From Plectrocnemia conspersa (Eukaryota > Arthropoda > Insecta > Trichoptera > Polycentropodidae): DNA of 64,000 nt. The notes beneath the pieces are model-generated. The model saw only the letters and a program-made list of their open reading frames with translations. It ran no database searches and was not told the origin of the DNA. The translations under genes and the position numbers were made by a program. The stretch covers positions 124,001 through 188,000 of the forward strand of contig VTFK01000399.1 of NCBI GenBank assembly GCA_009617715.1, given 5' to 3'. Shown one piece after another: positions 59,541 through 64,000 of this stretch (position 1 is the first letter of the stretch; every line of letters begins with the position of its first letter).

Positions 59541-60816
59541 AAGCATGTTTTATATTTAAATGAACGAAATATATATAAATAAGTATTGTCATTTACAGAT
59601 ACTTTAAAAATAATATATCTAATAATTAAAAAAATATAATATATTTAAGCTTTTTTTGGCAGTTATTATGCGCATTAAAAATGTGCAAGTAAGATAAAAA
59701 ATAAAAGGTAATCACAAATGTTTTATATCAATATCAATATTTAGTACAACTTTTAAAATGTGTTATATCAGTAATATTATTTTTTAAGAATCAAATATAA
59801 GAACGGTATTAATTGTTTTAATATACTAATTTTATTTTTTTCATAAAGGTGCACAAAACACCGTTAAAAATAAGTATATAAAGCTTGATAATTTCATAGC
59901 ATATCATGATAAATTCCATAATATGCATTAAAAATATGTTAATTTTTTACTGTAAAAAGTAACATTGTTCTAGGAAAAAATACTAAAAAATAGTTATTAA
60001 AAGTTTAAGTTATTAGCTCAGTACCTTGCCGATTTTGTTATTTAGCAAAATAATGAAAGTTGCGTACATTCCATAAACTTCTTGTTTGCTGATAAAGGTT
60101 CAATATAAACTTTTTATAATAATAGCTTAAATACTTACAACTTTTTATTGGCAACATAAATATTGTTATTTTAGAACAATTTAATAAAAATTTTAACATG
60201 GCATTAATTAATTTACAATAATTTTCCGCTATCGTTTTATTAATCTTAACAATAATTAATACTTAATAATACTAGAAATACATTTGTAAGTAACTATCAT
60301 TTAAATTGTTTTTCTTATTAGATATGATTTTAAACTTTTCTTGTAGATGTCAATTTAAGATTCTAATCGGTTATATTCTATAACATCAATACATATATAT
60401 ATATTATTATTTTAGCTATTAATTACCTTACTTATTGATGGTAATGAATTATGTACTAATTTAGAACAACTTATCTATTAGTTTTTTAATAAAACAAACA
60501 GATTAAGACAGTTAAAAATATCATTTGAACAGAATCGCCATATAAACAAAACGTGATATGTCAAAACCCCTGTAAGTAAAAAATCATCACAGTCTGTCTA
60601 TAACATAAGCAAAAGACATTTACGAAACCCTCCCAGGAAAAGGTATCATGAATATTATTCATTATGGTCAATATTTTTATGAAGGTTTTTTAACACTAAG
60701 CCAAATATTTGTACTCATTCTAACGTGCGGTTAAGAAATTCTATGAAATTGTCATGTCCAAGACTTTAGTTTAATTTATTTGCATAAAATATTCCATCAG
60801 TGCAATGTGAAACAAA
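59541..60816. other. AT-rich stretch, no gene seen
   Basis: Ordinary AT-rich DNA with no supported feature. Confidence 0.65.
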
Positions 60817-61740
60817 TAATTTTAAATTTTTTTTAAATGCAAATTAAGCTTCTGAACACTTTTTGCATACGACATTTTTCAGTACGATTATATTTTGCAA
60901 AGTTATAAAACTTTTAATTTTTATTTAGGCGCCATTTTGTAAGAAAAATTATATATTTTTTTCAAATAGAACGTATAGGGGGTGCTCAGTAGTTCTATAC
61001 GATACTAAAAATGTAATTTTTAATCTTTAAAACCAAGCAGTTAAGAGCGTTAACTCTTCTGAAAGTCTCAAAATGGCTCATATGGGGGTCCTATCGAATT
61101 GATACATCGCTTGTTTTGAAGCAAAAAACTATTTTTTTTATATTTTATTTAGATGAAGTTTAGGCTTTTAAACGTTTCATATATAGCGATCTTTTCGTTA
61201 AAATTTAAGCCTAATGAGTTATGAGAGTGTTAATTTTTTATACTTGTCGCTATTTTGCAAAAAAAATTGACACATTGGATTTTTCTAGCAAACATATACA
61301 GGGTGCATAAGAATTCTATACTGTCAACAAAATTAAAATTCAAATATGTATAAATAAGCTAACACTGACCTTAACTATATTGAAAATCTTATGAGCGTAT
61401 GTATGGTGGGTCGATCGACTCATCACACGAAACGTGTTTTGAAAAAAAAAAAAATACTTTTATTTTTTAATTTTTAATTTTTTTTTATAGTATCGTAAGT
61501 ATAGTCGAAAGCTCTGTTTTGTTTAAAAAATTCAAGTCGATTTCTTAAATAGAAACCTCATACTAGCGTTAACTATATGCCAAGTCGCATAAAAGCTCGT
61601 ATGGGGCCCGGTCAATTTATCATAGGACTCGTTTTTATTAAAAAAAAATTTTTTAATTTTTTTTAAATGCAAATTAGGCTTCTGAGCACTTTTTGCATAC
61701 GTTACTTTTATTTATTGATATTTTGTAAGTGATTCTTGGA
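60817..61740. repeat. Diverged tandem repeat, units of about 320 bp
   Basis: AAATGCAAATTAAGCTTCTG and ACACTTTTTGCATACGAC at about 60836-60874 recur nearly intact at about 61664-61704. GCCATTTTGTAAG (60931), GCTATTTTGCAAA (61249) and ATATTTTGTAAG (61723) mark successive unit ends. A third shared block (GCGTTAACT..., GAAAGTC..., CTCATATGGGGGTCC) occurs at about 61047, 61370 and 61570. So two units of about 320 bp and a shortened third are present. GGGTGC...AATTCTATAC begins the units. No coding content. Confidence 0.75.
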
Positions 61741-61950
61741 AATTTTTTTTTGCTTTTCTGTCAGGCATCGTGTTTTGTAGATTTTATATTAATATTAATA
61801 ATTTACAATATAATGTTAGAATCAGTAAAATGTGCATTTATTTATTTATTTTTGTAAAAATGTTTATTGAATTTAAAATAAAGCATTGTCTCTTTAGATT
61901 ACTAACAGAAATTATAGGCGAGGTTTTTATATGTAACATTTTATAACATT
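61741..61950. other. AT-rich spacer
   Basis: Ordinary AT-rich DNA between the tandem repeat and the next island. Confidence 0.5.
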
Positions 61951-62690
61951 TCACGAGATACAGTAACCCCTTAACCGCCCTCTACCCAAGTTGCGTATTT
62001 TAACAATCGCAGATTTACCGCAGACGGAATCATATCGAATAGTGAACAGCATACGAAAAAATAGCTAAATTTATATACACTTTTACGTTTACGGCGCGCG
62101 ACTCGTAAAATATTATTTTTTATTTTTTTCCTTCACATTCCGAGAGAGCCCCCCCAATGTATTTTTCAATTTACGTATGGCATTTTACGTCAAATCCAAT
62201 ACGGATTTTATGACTCGCGTTAAACCCGGCCGCGAAAGGGTTAATACCGAACGCTCGGTTATTATTGCTCCGGCTGAAAAACGTAACACGCAGACACACT
62301 TTGCGTTGAAAGTAATGCGTGTACGGTTATTTTTTTTTCTTTTAATGTTGGCTGTTTTACGAGATAATACGAAATCGATGGAGTAATGACTTGTATTTTT
62401 ACGGCCTATGGAAGAGAACGATACAACGGAAACGTTCGCTGCCTATAAAAAAAGGAGCATTATGTGGCTTAACGTTTTATGGGTCTGCGAAGAGTTAAAA
62501 GTTGGACCTTTCGAGATTTTTTTTCAGTAGGTATGCCATGTACGAAAATTCCAGTTTTTTAATCCCGAAAATGTGCCGCGAGCGTTTTGCATTCGGAGCG
62601 CATAGTTCAGGAACGAGCGCGTGAGTTCCTCTTTGGCGAAGTTCTCGACTCGACGTAATATAGAAAAAGTGTTTGCTGTGATTCTGTGGT
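61951..62690. promoter_or_regulatory. Large CpG-rich island with a 69-codon ATG frame
   Basis: The right-most and one of the largest islands (TTACGGCGCGCGACTCG near 62089, GAGAGCCCCCCC near 62143, CCCGGCCGCGAAAGGG near 62226, TGTGCCGCGAGCG near 62573). The frame 62177-62386 starts with ATG and encodes a short basic product ending in a hydrophobic stretch (RLFFFLLMLAVL). It could be a small membrane peptide, but the hydrophobic part comes from a T run, and nothing is recognised. Candidate regulatory DNA or promoter. Confidence 0.3.
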
Positions 62691-64000
62691 ATTTGTTATG
62701 AAATACTGCAGTGTATATTCAACTCTTTTTCATATTTTAAATTACAAAAATGCTTTCATTAGCATAAATGGAAATAAAATTATCAGAATTATTTATTAAA
62801 GACGTTAAAGTATTTGAAACATTAAGAATGCTTATGTATGTAATTACATACATCATTTATAAGTATGTGAATTATGTATTAAACAGAAAAAAAACTTTTT
62901 CAGATATTTATACCTTTAAAATATATATATAATAAACTGATCAATGGCCGTCATGTATCACTTGAACACAAACTTCAAAGTACTTTATTGCTTAAAATAA
63001 TAGCTTTGATGTAGTTCTTTCCATAAATTTATGAATTTAACTTCAAACTAATCATAAACATACTTTGGCCATAGCAAAGAGTAAAGTTTGAAAATCGAAC
63101 GAAATCAAACGCAAACTTTCGATAAATTATTTTATAAATAAACTTTCCCAACATCCGAGCAAATACAAACTTCGCAAATTGATTTATCTTTATATTTAAT
63201 TGCACGATCTGTACACGTATACTAAATAAATTCAGTTTCATAATATTTATTTATTTTGTAAATAAGTACAGAAGCAAAATACTAAATTGTAGGAGTTTAA
63301 CTAATATTCTAAATTTTGTAAAATTGTGTTTTTAATTAAATTTACATAGCTATTAATAATACTATGTATACAAAAAAATTTAAATAAAAGATAAAAAAGA
63401 CTGTTTTAACATTGTTAATGCCTCATTATATATACTTTCTTTTAAGAGAGTAATAAATCAGTATATTGATATTTTATATATTTGTTACATTTAAAAATAA
63501 TTTTAATGAAATCGTAGAAATTTCTATAATTTTTAATCAGATTATCTAATTATTAATATTATGTTTTATTCACAATATATAATATTTATTAAAAAAAAAA
63601 CATATTTAGAATTCAGTGTTAGTGCAAATTTGTTTTATTTGTTTTAAACTTCTAAAAAATTCTAGGTCAATTAGTTTTGCTTAGTACAAGCTCAGTTAAA
63701 ATTGTAAGTCAAGTTAGAAGCGATGTGGTATTTATGAATATATCGACTAAAGTAACATACAAAAATATTTAAAGAGAGTGAGTTCTAATTGATGTGATTT
63801 AGTGCGGCAATATTTTAGCTTATGAACCCCTAAGAATTAGGGAAAGTTCAACGTTCCTTCAAGTTCTTGATCGTTTGATCAATGTGATAGTTTAAGGTTA
63901 AACCAAACTATTGGTTATTGTCTAATAAATATATTTTTATACAATATATACGTAGCATTGATAAGTCAAATTGAAAAAAAATATGAATTAGTGCTTTGAA
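62691..64000. other. AT-rich stretch to window end
   Basis: No gene recognised. The 70-codon minus-strand frame at 63029 is a chance AT-rich frame. Confidence 0.65.

Noticed and set aside
1..64000. CRISPR array, prokaryotic operon or phage-like system
   Set aside because: There are no regularly spaced identical repeats with unique spacers, no ribosome-binding sites with packed frames, and no recognisable microbial or phage proteins. The sequence is eukaryotic in character.

Overview
This 64 kb window looks like nuclear DNA of an arthropod, most likely an insect. That call is an inference. It rests on the very low GC content outside scattered islands, the absence of bacterial-style gene packing or operons, a short interstitial (TAACC)4 tract matching the insect telomere repeat TTAGG, decayed non-LTR retrotransposons, a pogo/Tigger-type short element, and many microsatellites and homopolymer runs. 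I recognise no intact protein-coding gene, tRNA, rRNA or known microRNA. The longest open frame is 150 codons, and most others are chance frames. The window is best read as a gene desert or one very large intron.

Layout. A nearly exact 260-bp segment occurs at 1-261 and again at 3049-3306. Between 0.3 and 31 kb, long AT-rich stretches alternate with about fifteen islands of 200-700 bp that are richer in GC and CpG. These carry recognisable binding-site words (C/EBP, E-box CACGTG, CRE TGACGTCA, Rel/Dorsal kappaB, GAGA). They are candidate cis-regulatory elements or, less likely, exons. The best exon-like piece is at 15893-16132, with an Engrailed-homology-1-like FSVRNLL. Two islands (17281-17560 and 21381-21640) look like promoter plus first-exon candidates, each ending at a GTATGA donor-like site. 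Islands continue to the right end (34, 37, 39, 45-46, 49-50, 53, 57, 59 and 62 kb).

Mobile and repeated DNA. A pogo/Tigger-type MITE lies at 22247-22714, with TA target duplications. A 514-bp foldback element with GCGCGGC-rich inverted termini and a 9-bp target duplication lies at 55689-56202. There are four non-LTR retrotransposon relics: an endonuclease piece at 27690-28000 and reverse-transcriptase pieces at 32396-32790, 47321-48190 and 50984-51079. A 2.1-kb array of diverged units built round GAGGCCACGCCC spans 39641-41760, and a shorter array with units of about 320 bp spans 60817-61740.

The most unusual class of signal is a set of five short-loop fold-backs (6258, 13037, 31426, 41909 and 50916). 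Their stems are 19-32 bp, perfect or nearly so, with loops of 1-6 nt, and they sit in otherwise ordinary DNA. They look like products of replication template switching, with small-RNA precursors as a weaker alternative. I see no novel multi-gene system. The regulatory-island landscape, the fold-backs and the two satellite-like arrays are what deserve follow-up.
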